This document shows positions 1 through 10,600 of a DNA stretch of 64,000 bases, piece by piece; position 1 is the first letter of the stretch; each line of letters starts with the position of its first letter. The notes under the pieces were generated by a model. That model did not search any database, was not told the origin of the DNA, and saw nothing but the letters and a program-made list of their open reading frames with translations. This stretch comes from Derxia gummosa DSM 723 (GTDB lineage Bacteria; Pseudomonadota; Gammaproteobacteria; Burkholderiales; Burkholderiaceae_E), in assembly GCF_000482785.1 (NCBI RefSeq), contig NZ_KI519499.1, positions 1 to 64,000 of the forward strand, written 5' to 3'. Both the position numbers and the translations under genes were made by a program.

Positions 1-467
1 CTGCTTTTGACTGCGCCGCCTTGTTTAGCGCTGCGCCGTCATCAGCAGAGAAGCGAGATTATGTACTGCTGTTTTCTCGCTGTCAACTGTTTTTTAACTT
101 TCGTTCGCTGAACTTTTCGCCACCGCCAGACTCGCCGGCAACCCGTCGTGTTCAGCAACAGGTGAGCCAGCAACTATAGTCAACTCGCGCCGTCAGCGCA
201 AGCTGGAAGGCATTGAGCGTTCTATTCAAAGGCACGACGAAGCGTTTTGTTTCTTTTCCGCAACGCGCGAAGGCTCGTGTCGAGCCTCGCATCCGCTTAA
301 TCAGAAGGCTGCTCTCAGATCCGTTGAGACGATGTGCATACGCGGCGATACACGAGCCTCGAACTGACTCGCGTCCCGTCTTATTGGATAAGACGGCGCT
401 CAACCGGGACTTGGCTTTCGTGTAAGTAGGGCACTTCAGCACCTGCCTGACTTCTTCCGAGACCGCG
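1..467. other. AT-richer non-coding leader region
   Basis: This stretch has visibly lower GC than the rest of the window. The short frames in it have no recognisable protein features and overlap on both strands, so I call no gene. It may hold the promoter of the downstream nuclease-ATPase pair or the end of a feature outside the window. The only structure I see is a perfect inverted repeat at 376-396. Confidence 0.5.
376..396. repeat. Perfect 9-bp inverted repeat upstream of the nuclease gene
   Basis: CCGTCTTAT and ATAAGACGG flank a 3-nt centre, about 72 bp before the start at 468. There is no T-run after it, so a terminator is unlikely. It could be an operator or an mRNA hairpin; the sequence alone does not decide. 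Confidence 0.45.
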
Positions 468-1784
468 ATGTTCCGCTTCATCCACGCCGCCGATCTTCAC
501 CTGGACTCTCCTTTACGCGGATTGAACCGCTATTCAGGCGCACCGACAGAGAGGCTACGAGCAGCGAGTCGCGAGGCCTTCCATCGATTGGTGGATATGG
601 CCATCAACAGCCGTATCGACTTTCTTGTTCTGGCTGGCGATCTGTACGACGGCGATTGGATCGACTTCCAGTCCGGCTTGTATTTGCGCAGTGAACTCGC
701 GCGATTGATCAAATCCGGCATATCCAGCTACATCGTCAAGGGCAATCACGACGCGCGTAGCGTTATTTCCCGTGAATTACCCTTGCCAGAAGGTGTGCAC
801 GAGTTCGACTCACGAAAAGCACAGACACTGCTGCATCCGTCACTGCCGGTGGCCATTCACGGCCGCAGCTTTGCCGATCGTGCGATGGCCGAGGATCTGG
901 TGCCGAGCTATCCGGCCCCTCGGCCCGGTCTGTTCAATATCGGTGTGCTGCACACGAGTTTGGCCGGCGATGCCAATCACGACACCTACGCCCCCACGAC
1001 CGTGCAGGCTCTGCGCCAGCATGGTTACCAGTATTGGGCGCTCGGTCATATTCATCAGCACGCGCGTGTGAGCGACGACCCTTGGATCGTCTACCCGGGC
1101 AATCTGCAGGGGCGCCATGCGCGCGAGACCGGGCCGAAGGGCTGCGAGCTAGTGACGGTGACGGACGACTTCAGCGTTTCCAGCGACTTCGTCGAGCTGG
1201 ATGTGGTGCGTTGGACAGTAGTGAACGTCGAACTGACCAGCCGATCCGATGCCGCCCACGCAGATCAAGGCCTGACGGGCGACGATCTGCGTGACGATCT
1301 CACCGTCGCGCGCAACCGGATCCGTGATGCGCTCGAAGCCACGATTGCCTCCGCGCCGGATCGGCTGCATGCAGTCCGACTGCACCTGGAGGGGCAGACG
1401 ACACTCGCCATCGAGGAGGCGCGCATGCCCGGCACGCTGGCAGCCACCGCCCGCGCAGCTGCCCAGGACGTGAACAATGGCGAGGTCTGGGTTGAACGGG
1501 TCGAACTCGCGCTGCGCGCCCCCTTCGACCGCGCGGCCGAGGCGCGCCGTGACGACGCCGTCGGCGAACTGGTCCGCGCCATCGACCGCAGCGCCGGTGA
1601 TTCGACCGAGCTCGACAGGCTCCTCGCCCCGTTGATCGAAACCTTGATCGACAAGTCCATCCCGTCCGGCCTCCTGACCGAGGCCGAGCGCGCTGCCTTC
1701 CGCGACCCGTCGTTCTGGCGCGAACTGCTGCTCGAAGCCGAGGACACCTTGCTCGCCCGCCTGGGCAACGAGGTGAAGGCATGA
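468..1784 (+). CDS. YhaO-type metallophosphoesterase (SbcD-like DNA exonuclease)
   Basis: This is a 438-residue calcineurin-like phosphoesterase of the YhaO branch of SbcD/Mre11 nucleases. The metal-binding motifs are visible in order: HAADLHLDSP near residues 5-14, LAGDLYDG near 57-64, VKGNHDA near 90-96, and GHIHQHARV near 192-200. The last third lacks the catalytic motifs and probably forms the capping/partner region. The stop overlaps the ATG of the next gene (ATGA at 1781-1784), so the two are almost certainly translated together as a nuclease-ATPase complex. The predicted role is processing of DNA ends in the cytoplasm. The family is clear; the biological substrate is not. Confidence 0.9.
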   Translation: MFRFIHAADLHLDSPLRGLNRYSGAPTERLRAASREAFHRLVDMAINSRIDFLVLAGDLYDGDWIDFQSGLYLRSELARLIKSGISSYIVKGNHDARSVISRELPLPEGVHEFDSRKAQTLLHPSLPVAIHGRSFADRAMAEDLVPSYPAPRPGLFNIGVLHTSLAGDANHDTYAPTTVQALRQHGYQYWALGHIHQHARVSDDPWIVYPGNLQGRHARETGPKGCELVTVTDDFSVSSDFVELDVVRWTVVNVELTSRSDAAHADQGLTGDDLRDDLTVARNRIRDALEATIASAPDRLHAVRLHLEGQTTLAIEEARMPGTLAATARAAAQDVNNGEVWVERVELALRAPFDRAAEARRDDAVGELVRAIDRSAGDSTELDRLLAPLIETLIDKSIPSGLLTEAERAAFRDPSFWRELLLEAEDTLLARLGNEVKA

Positions 1785-4700
1785 AGTTACGCAGCCTGCA
1801 TCTGCTTGCCTTCGGGCCCTTCACTCGTCGGACGCTGGACTTCGGTCCACGCGGCACAGGCGTGCATCTCGTGACCGGCGCGAACGAGGCCGGGAAGTCG
1901 TCCGCGTTGCGGGCGATGGGCGACCTGCGCTTCGGCATCCATGCCCAGAGCCGCGACGATTTCGTGCATGACTACAAGTCGATGCGCATCGCGGGCGTGT
2001 TCGATGGCTCTGACGGCAAACCGCTGGCGCTGCTGCGCCGAAAGGGCAACAAGGCGACGCTCCAGCTCGCCGATCCGGTCACGCTCGAAGCCTTGCCCGA
2101 TCTGGCCGTGCCACCCGAAGTCGAACGCGCGCTCGGCGCGGGACTGACGCGGACGGAATTCGAACAGCTGTTCGGCCTGGACCACGCACGCCTGCGGGCG
2201 GGCGGACGTCAGCTGCTCGCCGGCGAGGCCGAGGTCGGCGCCGCGCTATTCGACGCGAGCGCAGGCAGTGTCAGTGGCGTACGCAAGTTGATCGAGGCAC
2301 TCGACGCCGACGCCAAGCGCCACTTCAATCCCCACGGCCGTGCCGAGACCGCCACGATAAATGCCGCGCTCAAGGCCTGGGATGCCGCGCGCAAGGCAGT
2401 CAGGGAAGCCACCGTCAAGCCTGCCGAATGGAGTCGGCTCGATGCCGCCGCCCGCGCGGCTGAAGTCAGGCGACAGGCTGCTGCCGAGGACTCCGGCCGG
2501 GCACGAGAGGAACAGACCGCAGCCGAACTGCTCAAGCTGTTGATTCCGCAGCTGGCCGAGTTCGACGCCTGCGAACGCGCCCTCGCCGACCTGATCGATG
2601 CGCCCCGCCTCGCACCCGAGGCAACCGCGCGCCGCATGGCGGCCGAAGCCGGCCTTGCCGCCGCCGAGGCCACGATGCGCCAGGCTGCGTCCGATCTCGC
2701 GGAAGCCGAGGCCTTGCGCGCTACGCTCGATCCCGATGCCAACGTGCTCGCCCATGCCGAGCCGATCGAGCGACTGGCTGCCGCCGCCGCGCGCGCCAGC
2801 GCCTACCGGCTCGACCTGCGCCGCTTCGCCGGCAATGCCGACGATGCCGCGCAACGCCTTGCGCTTGCCGCCACGCGGATCGCGCCCGGTCTGGCAACTG
2901 ACGTCGTGGTCGCCGCGTTGCCGTCGGACCGCGACGCACGCGCCCTGCAGGATCACGCGGCCGACGCCCTGCGCCTCACCGAACGACTCGGCGAGGCCGG
3001 CGCCGGTGCCGAGCAGCTGCACGAGCGGATCGCCGCCCTTGCGCCCATCGTCCTGCCCGACCTCGTCGCACTCGATGCGCTCGGAGCCGCCCTGGCCAAT
3101 CTGCTCGACAGACAACAAGCAAGCACGCGCGCCGCGCCGCGACGGGACGCCCTCGCCTGCCACCGCGCCGAACTGGCCGCGTTGCTTCGCGAGCTCACCG
3201 CGACCGACACCGCGCTCACCGCCACCGATTCCGACCCGCTCGCCATGCTCACCGCGCTCGCACTTGCCCGCCCGCTACCGCGCGCCCGGTTAGCCGAGCT
3301 GAGGGACAGCCGTGCCGCCCGCGATGCCGAGCGCCGCGCCTTGCTCGACCGCATCACCAAGCTCGACACCGATCTCGCAGCCCTGCGCATCGAGGAAGCC
3401 AGCCTGCTCGCCACCGGCCAGCCCGTCACCGAAGCTAGCCGCAACGCCGCCCGCGCCGAGCGCGACCGGTTGTGGCTCGAACTGCGCCAACAGCATCTGC
3501 TGCCCGGCCGCGCCCCTGACGCCGATGCACTGCGACTCGCGGACCGCTATTTCATGCTGATGGTTGAAGCCGATCGCCAAGCCGATGCGCTGCACGCCGA
3601 CGCCACCCGCGCGACCCGACTCGCCACCTGCCTGCTGCGGATCCGCCAGATCGAAGCGGCGCGTGCCGACCTCGCGCGCGACCAGGCCGCACACGATGAC
3701 GCCGACCGCATCGCGCGAGCCGACTGGCAAGCTGCCCGCGCCGCCGCACATCTCCCCGATCTCGACTTTGACGCCCTGGCCGAATGGCAGACCGGCGTCG
3801 CCCGCGCGCTCACCCTCGGCGCGGACATCGCGCGTGAGCAGGCAGCGCTCGACATGCTCGATGCCGACGCACGCAGCGCCGGCGAGAACCTCGCCAGCCT
3901 GCTCGGCCACCCGCCGCAGACCGATACCGCCCGCCTCGCCGCCGAAGCCCGGCAGCGCCTGCAAGCCGCCGAGGATCTCGCGCGTCAGCACGAGCGCCGC
4001 GAGGCCGAACTCGCTGGCCTGCGCCAGCAGCTCGAGCGTCTCGAAGGTCAGATCGCCGCCGACACCGACCGGCTGGACCGCCACCGCGCACACCTGTCCG
4101 GCTGGTACACCCGGCTGCTGCTGCCCGCCGACGCCACGCCCGCCGACATCGCACCGCGCCTCGATGAACTGGCGCGTGTCGTCGCGCTCGACCAGAAGCA
4201 TCGCGACGCCAAGCTCACCCTGCGCGAGCGTCAGGTCGAACTCGACCAGCTCGCCCAGGAGGTGGAACAGCTCGCCCGACGCCTCGATGCCCGCCCGCCA
4301 CATCGGCCCGCGCCGCCCGCCGACGGATCGACCTCGCCGGACGACGTGCCGGCGCCGCCCGGCGCGTCCATTGACCGCGCCGCCGACCAAGACCCCGTCG
4401 ATCGTGCCAATGGCTTCGCCCGCCGGCTCGCGGTCGCGCGCGATACCGTCGGCCGCGCCGCTACGCTGGACGAGCAGATCGGCCAGGCCCGTCGCGCCCG
4501 GGATCGCGCCCTCGCCGATGCCGACGCCGCGCGCGCCACGCTCGCCGTGCTCTGCGCCGCCGCCGGTTGCAGCGATCCCGCCGACTTGCCCGCGCTCGAA
4601 GACCGGGCCGCGCGCCGCCGCGATGCAGAGGCGGCCCTCGCGCGCGCCCGCGCAGACCTCGACCGCAGCGCCCCCGGCCTCACGCCGGACGCCGTGCGCG

Positions 4701-5395
4701 AACGCATCGCCGGCCTCGACCTCGCCGCACTCGACACGAAGCTGCAAGCCCTTGCAGCGGCCACCGAGCATGCCGAGGCCGAGCATGTGCGCGCCATCCA
4801 GGCCGCGCGCGACGCAACTCACGCGCTCCAGGCCATCGATGCCAGCGACCGCGCCGCACGCGAACGAGAAGCCATGGAACACGAAGCAGCCCGCGTGCGC
4901 GACGCCGTCCGGCCCTGGCTGCGGCTCAAGCTCGCCCACGGACTGCTCTCGCGCGCGATGGACAGCTTCCGTGAACGTGCCCAGGCGCCGATGGTCGCGG
5001 CCGCATCGGCCTACTTCTCGATCATGACCGGCGGCAAGTACGTCCGCCTCGTCGTCGACGAGATCGACGAGCGCCCCGCACTCGTGGCAGAGACCGCCGG
5101 AGGCACCCGCATCCCGCCCGACGCGATGAGCGAAGGCACAGCCGATCAGCTCTATCTCGCGCTGCGGCTGGCGGCGCTCGACCTGCGCACCGAGCAGGAC
5201 ATGCCGCTCGTGCTCGACGATGTGCTCATGACCTCCGATGACGGTCGCGCCGCCCGCATCCTCGACGCGCTCAGCCGCTTCGCGCGGCGCCGGCAGGTGC
5301 TGGTGTTCAGCCATCACGACCATCTGGCCGCGATCGCCCGCGGACTGGCGCCGGCGGACGGCGCGGCGCCGATCTCGCTGCTCAGGCTGGATTGA
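1781..5395 (+). CDS. YhaN-type SMC-like AAA ATPase (SbcC/Rad50-like)
   Basis: This 1204-residue protein has the split ABC-ATPase layout of SbcC/Rad50. A Walker A motif (GANEAGKSS, residues 33-41) lies at the N-terminus. A very long Ala/Arg/Glu-rich helical coiled-coil region follows. The C-terminus carries a signature-like MSEGTADQLYLALRLA and a Walker B MPLVLDDVLM, then the FSHHDHLAA switch region. It overlaps the upstream phosphoesterase by 4 bp, which fits a two-subunit nuclease-ATPase. A short Pro/Asp-rich break inside the coiled coil (about residues 840-870) is a likely hinge or disordered insert. It ends tail-to-tail with the MscS-type gene, overlapping by 14 bp. Confidence 0.9.
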   Translation: MKLRSLHLLAFGPFTRRTLDFGPRGTGVHLVTGANEAGKSSALRAMGDLRFGIHAQSRDDFVHDYKSMRIAGVFDGSDGKPLALLRRKGNKATLQLADPVTLEALPDLAVPPEVERALGAGLTRTEFEQLFGLDHARLRAGGRQLLAGEAEVGAALFDASAGSVSGVRKLIEALDADAKRHFNPHGRAETATINAALKAWDAARKAVREATVKPAEWSRLDAAARAAEVRRQAAAEDSGRAREEQTAAELLKLLIPQLAEFDACERALADLIDAPRLAPEATARRMAAEAGLAAAEATMRQAASDLAEAEALRATLDPDANVLAHAEPIERLAAAAARASAYRLDLRRFAGNADDAAQRLALAATRIAPGLATDVVVAALPSDRDARALQDHAADALRLTERLGEAGAGAEQLHERIAALAPIVLPDLVALDALGAALANLLDRQQASTRAAPRRDALACHRAELAALLRELTATDTALTATDSDPLAMLTALALARPLPRARLAELRDSRAARDAERRALLDRITKLDTDLAALRIEEASLLATGQPVTEASRNAARAERDRLWLELRQQHLLPGRAPDADALRLADRYFMLMVEADRQADALHADATRATRLATCLLRIRQIEAARADLARDQAAHDDADRIARADWQAARAAAHLPDLDFDALAEWQTGVARALTLGADIAREQAALDMLDADARSAGENLASLLGHPPQTDTARLAAEARQRLQAAEDLARQHERREAELAGLRQQLERLEGQIAADTDRLDRHRAHLSGWYTRLLLPADATPADIAPRLDELARVVALDQKHRDAKLTLRERQVELDQLAQEVEQLARRLDARPPHRPAPPADGSTSPDDVPAPPGASIDRAADQDPVDRANGFARRLAVARDTVGRAATLDEQIGQARRARDRALADADAARATLAVLCAAAGCSDPADLPALEDRAARRRDAEAALARARADLDRSAPGLTPDAVRERIAGLDLAALDTKLQALAAATEHAEAEHVRAIQAARDATHALQAIDASDRAAREREAMEHEAARVRDAVRPWLRLKLAHGLLSRAMDSFRERAQAPMVAAASAYFSIMTGGKYVRLVVDEIDERPALVAETAGGTRIPPDAMSEGTADQLYLALRLAALDLRTEQDMPLVLDDVLMTSDDGRAARILDALSRFARRRQVLVFSHHDHLAAIARGLAPADGAAPISLLRLD

Positions 5396-6479
5396 AAGCG
5401 CTTGCAGCCGGCGTGCCGGCCGTCCGGGACGCCGGTGCCGGCGGCCAGCCCTGAACCTGCACCGTCCGCGTCGGAAACGCAAAGGCGATGCCCTCGGCGC
5501 GGAAGCTTTCGAGGATGGCCAGGTTGATCGCCTGCTGGATGTCCATGTAGGCGTTGAAGTCCGGACTCAGCACGTAATAGACGATCTCGAACTCCAGCGC
5601 CGACTCGCCGATCGCCGAGAAATGCGCGCGATCCAGCCTCACGTTCTGGCGCCCGCCCACGATGTCGCGCAGCAGATGCGCCGCGCGCTCCACCTTGGCC
5701 GGCTCGGTGTCGAAGACCACACCGAGCTTGAACACCACGCGCCGTTCGAGCATGCGCTTGTAGTTGCGGATGCGGCTCTTCAGCAGGTCGGCGTTGCCGA
5801 CCACGATCTGCTCGCCGCTCAGGCTCGCGAGCCGCGTCGTCTTGATGCCGATCTGCTGCACCGATCCGAGGTAGTCGTCCACCGCAATGAAGTCGCCGAT
5901 GACGAAGGGCTTGTCGATGCTGATCGACAGCGAGGCGAACAGGTCGCCGAGGATGTTCTGCACCGCCAGCGCGATCGCGATGCCACCCACGCCCAGGCCG
6001 GCCACGAGCGCCGTGATGTTCACGCCCAGGTTGTCGAGGATGAGCAACAGGAACATCGACCACAGCAGCACCCGACCCAGGAAGCCGATCAGCGCCGACG
6101 ACACGCCGCCGCCGGGCTGGGCGCGCTGGCGCTCGTCATAGCCGTGCAACCACTGGCGCAGCGCCGCGTTGGCCCAGAGCGCGGCCTGGAGGATGAGCAC
6201 CGTCACCGCCACGCGGCCAAACACGGTGCGCGCGGTCGGACTGAGTTCGAGGTACTGCACGCCCACCATCAGGCCGACGATGAGCACGAAGGGAAAGCGC
6301 GTGCCGCGCAGCACGGCCACGAGCGCGTCGTCCCAGTGCGTGGCGGTGTGCTCGGCGAAGCGCGCGAGCCGGCGCAGCAGCAGTCCGCCGACGAGATAGA
6401 TCACGAGCATCACGCCGAGCGCGATGGCGCCCGCGAGCGCGAAATCCATCCAGTCGTTGCTGGCGAGGAGGTCCCTCAT
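5382..6479 (-). CDS. MscS-family mechanosensitive ion channel
   Basis: The protein has 365 residues. Two to four N-terminal hydrophobic segments precede the pore-lining helix characteristic of MscS (LVAGLGVGGIAIALAVQNIL). The cytoplasmic beta domain then carries the FVIGDFIAVDDYLGSVQQIG and TRLASLSGEQIVVGNADLL stretches of the family. The start at 6479 is chosen because GGAAGGAG lies about 8 bp upstream in a leader that otherwise translates to a Pro/Ser/Arg-rich sequence unlike any channel N-terminus. The expected role is an inner-membrane emergency valve during hypo-osmotic shock. It sits where ligA commonly follows zipA in related genomes. Confidence 0.9.
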   Translation of the reverse strand: MRDLLASNDWMDFALAGAIALGVMLVIYLVGGLLLRRLARFAEHTATHWDDALVAVLRGTRFPFVLIVGLMVGVQYLELSPTARTVFGRVAVTVLILQAALWANAALRQWLHGYDERQRAQPGGGVSSALIGFLGRVLLWSMFLLLILDNLGVNITALVAGLGVGGIAIALAVQNILGDLFASLSISIDKPFVIGDFIAVDDYLGSVQQIGIKTTRLASLSGEQIVVGNADLLKSRIRNYKRMLERRVVFKLGVVFDTEPAKVERAAHLLRDIVGGRQNVRLDRAHFSAIGESALEFEIVYYVLSPDFNAYMDIQQAINLAILESFRAEGIAFAFPTRTVQVQGWPPAPASRTAGTPAASAFNPA

Positions 6480-6594
6480 GCCGTCATCTCCTTCCTGTTG
6501 CGGGAAGGAGATGGTCGGCTGCCGCGCCCTGCCCGGCGCAGCCGCCTTACCCGCGTTTACCGTGGGCGGGGCTCGGGCAAGGTCTTGTTGCGGA

Positions 6595-7659
6595 TCAGTC
6601 GAACAGGCGGCGCGCGCGCGGCGAACCCGGTTCGATGCCGCTGTCGCGCAGGCGCTGGTAGAGCGGCGCGAGCTGCACTTCGATGCCGGCGAGCGCCGCA
6701 TCGGTGACGGGACGGCGGTTGTCGTCGACCAGCTCGGCGCCGAGCCGGGCACCGACCGCGCGCGCCACGTCGATCATCGTCGCGAAGGGCTTGGCCACCT
6801 CGGGCGCGCGCGGCACGTCGAGCACGCAGGTCAGCACGCCGCTGGCCGCCTCGGGCGGCGCGCCCGCAAGCGACACGAGCCGGCCCTGACCATCGAGCGC
6901 ATGCATGCTGAACAGCTCGTCATGCACGCCCTCGATGTAGAGCAGCCGACCGTCCGGCCGCACCGAGAAGCCGGCCTCGGTCGCCACGCGCAGGATGTCC
7001 AGTGCGGGCCAGGGGCCGCCGGTACTCACGAGGTTGACGCCGATCTGCGCATCGACCGCCGCGCATTGCTGGTCGAGGTCGCGCGCATGGGCCAGGACGT
7101 CGGCCATGTCCGGCAGTTCGATGTGGGCTTCGAGCGCGTGGCCGATGTTGTTGATGGCGGTCGCGAACTCGCTGAACTCGACCGCCGTGAGCGGCCCGCC
7201 GCGATTGGCGAGCAGCACGCCGCAATGCACGCCGCTGTAGGGCTGGCCGGCGCGCGGCAGTTCGAGCGCATGGCTCTCGGCATGCGTGGCGCCGACGCGC
7301 ACGGATTTCGTGCCGGCGCGCAGTCCGTCGAAGGACGCGGCAAGGCGCGAGCCATCGATGGGCGCGTCGAAGCTCAGGCTCACGATGGCCTCGACCTCGT
7401 CGTCGAACTCGACCGCCTCGGGCTCCTCGACCGGCACCAGCACGCTGTCGACGAAGGGCTCGGGCGCCTCGGGCACGTCGATGCTCGGCTCGATGCGCGC
7501 CTCGCGCGGCGAGGTAGGCGTGAGCAGCGCATCGGCGGTCTGGCCGAAGGCTTCGCGCGCCTGCTTCATCGCACGCCATTCGACCCACTTGTTGTAGGCC
7601 ACGACGGCCACCACGACGACGGCACCGCCCGCGGCAAGCCAGATTTGCAAGTCAGTCAT
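6595..7659 (-). CDS. zipA: Cell division protein ZipA
   Basis: The 354-residue protein starts with one membrane anchor (IWLAAGGAVVVVAVVAYNKW, about residues 5-24). An acidic/Pro-rich linker follows and then a C-terminal ZipA FtsZ-binding domain (about residues 200-340). ZipA tethers FtsZ to the inner membrane at the septum. GAAGAAGG directly before the ATG supports the start. It lies 17 bp downstream of smc on the same strand, the conserved smc-zipA order of Burkholderiales, so co-transcription is likely. The usual third gene, ligA, is not present here. Confidence 0.9.
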   Translation of the reverse strand: MTDLQIWLAAGGAVVVVAVVAYNKWVEWRAMKQAREAFGQTADALLTPTSPREARIEPSIDVPEAPEPFVDSVLVPVEEPEAVEFDDEVEAIVSLSFDAPIDGSRLAASFDGLRAGTKSVRVGATHAESHALELPRAGQPYSGVHCGVLLANRGGPLTAVEFSEFATAINNIGHALEAHIELPDMADVLAHARDLDQQCAAVDAQIGVNLVSTGGPWPALDILRVATEAGFSVRPDGRLLYIEGVHDELFSMHALDGQGRLVSLAGAPPEAASGVLTCVLDVPRAPEVAKPFATMIDVARAVGARLGAELVDDNRRPVTDAALAGIEVQLAPLYQRLRDSGIEPGSPRARRLFD

Positions 7660-7676
7660 ATGCCTTCTTCTCGTTC

Positions 7677-10600
7677 TCAGGCGGCGGCCGCTTCGGCCCC
7701 GGCCATGCGGGCCGCCGCTTCGATGTCGACCGCGACGATGCGCGACACACCCTGCTCCTGCATCGTCACGCCGATGAGCTGCTCGGCCATCTCCATGGCG
7801 ATCTTGTTGTGGGAGATGAACAGGAACTGGGTGACGCTCGACATCTTCTTGACCATGTTCGCGTAGCGCTCGGTGTTCGCGTCGTCGAGCGGAGCGTCCA
7901 CTTCGTCGAGCAGGCAGAACGGGGCCGGGTTGAGCTGGAAGATGGCGAAGACCAGCGCGATCGCGGTGAGGGCCTTTTCGCCACCCGACAGCAGGTGGAT
8001 GGTGGAGTTGCGCTTGCCCGGCGGCTGGGCCATGACCTGCACGCCGGCGTCGAGGATTTCCTCGCCGGTCATGATCAGGCGCGCCTCGCCGCCGCCGAAC
8101 AGCTCGGGAAAGAGTCGCCCGAAATGCTTGTTCACGTCATCGAAGGTGCCTTTCAGCAACGACCGGGTTTCCTGGTCGATCTTGCGGATGGCGTCTTCGA
8201 GCGTGGTGATGGCCTCGTTGAGGTCGGTCTGCTGGGCGTCGAGGAAGGTCTTGCGCTCCTCGGCGGCCTTGAGTTCGTCGAGCGCAGCGAGGTTGACCGC
8301 GCCGAGCGCCGCGATCTGGCCTTGCAGCCGCGTGATGTCGCCCTGCATCACGGCGGGTTTCCAGTCGGCGTCAGGCGCGTCGAGCTTCGCGCCGAGCGCG
8401 GCCTCGTCGGCCTGGGCTTCGGTCAGCTGCGTGCCGTACTGCTCGACGTTGAGCCGCGCCGCCTGCTCCTTGAGCTGAAGCTCCATGATCTTGGCGCGCG
8501 CCGGGTCGAGCTGGCGCTCGATGCGGTTGCGCTCGTCCTCGCCGGCGCGCAATTGCGCGGCCAGCGCGTCGCGCTCGGCACGCTGCTCGGCAAGGCGGTC
8601 ATCCGCGTCGGCGCGGCGCGCAAGGGCTTCCTGCAAGGCGTCGTGCGCGGTGTCGTCGGCGATGGCGGCGAGTTCGAGTTCGAGCGAGGCGCGCTGCTTC
8701 GCGGCGAGTTCGGCCTGCTGGGCGGCGAGCGCGACATTGCGCACGAGTTCCTCGATGCGGGCGCGCTGCTGGCGCGCGGCGAAGCGCGCTTCCTGCGACT
8801 GGCGCTCCTGGTCGCGCAGCGCGTTGCGCGCGTCGGCCAGCTTCGCCTCGCGCGCTTCCTGCGCGAGCTGCTCGTCCTCGTGCCTGCCCTGGGCTTCGGC
8901 CAGGCGCTCGTCGAGCTGCTCGAAGGCTTCCTGCGAGGCTTCGAGCGCGGCCTGCTGCTCGTCCTGCTGGGCGACGATTTCTTCCAGCTCGCCTTCGATG
9001 CGCGTCGAGCGCTGCTCGTAGTCGCGCTGGGCCTGCTGGAGCTTGAGCACTTCGAGCTGGAGCTGATGTGCGTCGCGCGTGAGCGTCTGGCTCTTCTGGC
9101 GCAGGTCGGCGGCGTGCTGGTTGGCGGCGGTGAGCGCGGCCTCGGCACGCGCGACATTGGCGCGCGCCTCCTCGGCGATCATCGTCTGGGCGCGCGATTC
9201 CTTGGTCAGATCGTCGATCTCATGCTGGCGCGCGAGCATGCCGGCTTGCTCGTCGTCCGCCGCATGAAAGGCGATGCTCGCGCGGCCGACCGCATGGCCC
9301 GCGCGCGTCACGAAGATGCCGCCGAGAGGCAGCTTTTCGCGCGCCGCGAGCGCATCGTCGATCGACTCGGCCGCGAACACGTCAGCCAGCCATTCGGCCA
9401 GCAGCGCGCGCAGCGCCGGATCGGTCACGCGCACCAGCGCCAGCAGCGGCCTGAAACCAGCCGGCGACTCGCCCGCCGACGCGATATGCCCGGCCATGTG
9501 GAAGGTCAGCTTGGCCGGCGGCGGATCGGCCGTGAAAGCCTTTGCACGCGCGATGTCGCCGACCTCGATCGCGGCCACCTTCTCGCGCAACGCCGCTTCG
9601 AGCGCGGTTTCCCAGCCGGCGTCGATGCCGATGCGCTGCCACAGCCGGGGCATGTCGGCGAGGCCGTGCTTGCGCAGCCACGGCTCCAGCTTGCCGCGAT
9701 GCTGGACGTCGTTCTGCAGCTTGCGCAGCGCGGCGAGACGGGCCTCGACCTGGTGCTGCTTCTGGCTCTCGGCGCCGGCGCTGCGTTGCGCCTCGGCGCG
9801 TGCCTGCTCGGCGGCGGGCACGGCGGCCTGGGCGTCGTCGAGCTGGGCGGCGAGTTCTTCCTGCCGCGCTTCGAGCATCGCGAGCTGTTCGCTGCCACGT
9901 TCGAGCCGGTCGGCGTCGGGCTTCTGCAGGCCGCGCGCTTCCTGATCGAGCCGTTCGCGCCGCGCGGCGAGCTGTTGCAGCGACTGGCTCAAGCTGCGCT
10001 GGCGCGCGCTTTCGAGCTGGATCTGCTGCTGCACGCCCATGGCCTCGGCACGCAGATCGCCCACGCGCTGCTGGCCGTCGCGCACCGCGTCTTCGAGCGC
10101 GGGCAGGTTCTCGCCGGCGATCGCTGCGCGCTCTTCGGTTTCGGCGGCGCGGGCGTCGAGTTCCTCGGCCTGCTCTCGCGCGGTGTCGAGCTGTTCGGAC
10201 AGCGTCTCGCGCTGCTCGGCCCATTGCCGCACCTGCGCCGCGAGCGTCGCGATCTGCTGCCGCAACCGCGTGCGCGACTCGCCGACGAAGCGGATTTCCG
10301 CCTCCAGCTTCGACACCTCGCTCGCCACCTGGAGCAGCTCGCCCTGGGCCTGCTCGACGCGATGCGTGGCGTCGTATTCCGACTGCCGCAGCTTCTCGAC
10401 CCGCGCCTCGACAGCGCGCAACTCGGCGGTCTGGGCATCGAGCGTGATCTGCGCCTGCTCGATCTCGCGCATGCAGCGCGCCCGGAGCGTCTCGGCCTCG
10501 CGCCGGCGCAGCAGCCAGAGCAGCTTCTGCTTTTCGTCGGCCTCGGCGCTCATGCGCTTGAACTTCTCGGCCACCGCCGCCTGGCCTTGCAGCTTCTCGA

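Noticed and set aside
152-481. Possible small gene in the left-end leader
   Set aside because: No ribosome binding site, no recognisable features, and it conflicts with the start of the phosphoesterase gene.
3290-5482. 730-residue minus-strand frame opposite the YhaN-like gene
   Set aside because: Antisense artefact of a high-GC coiled-coil gene.
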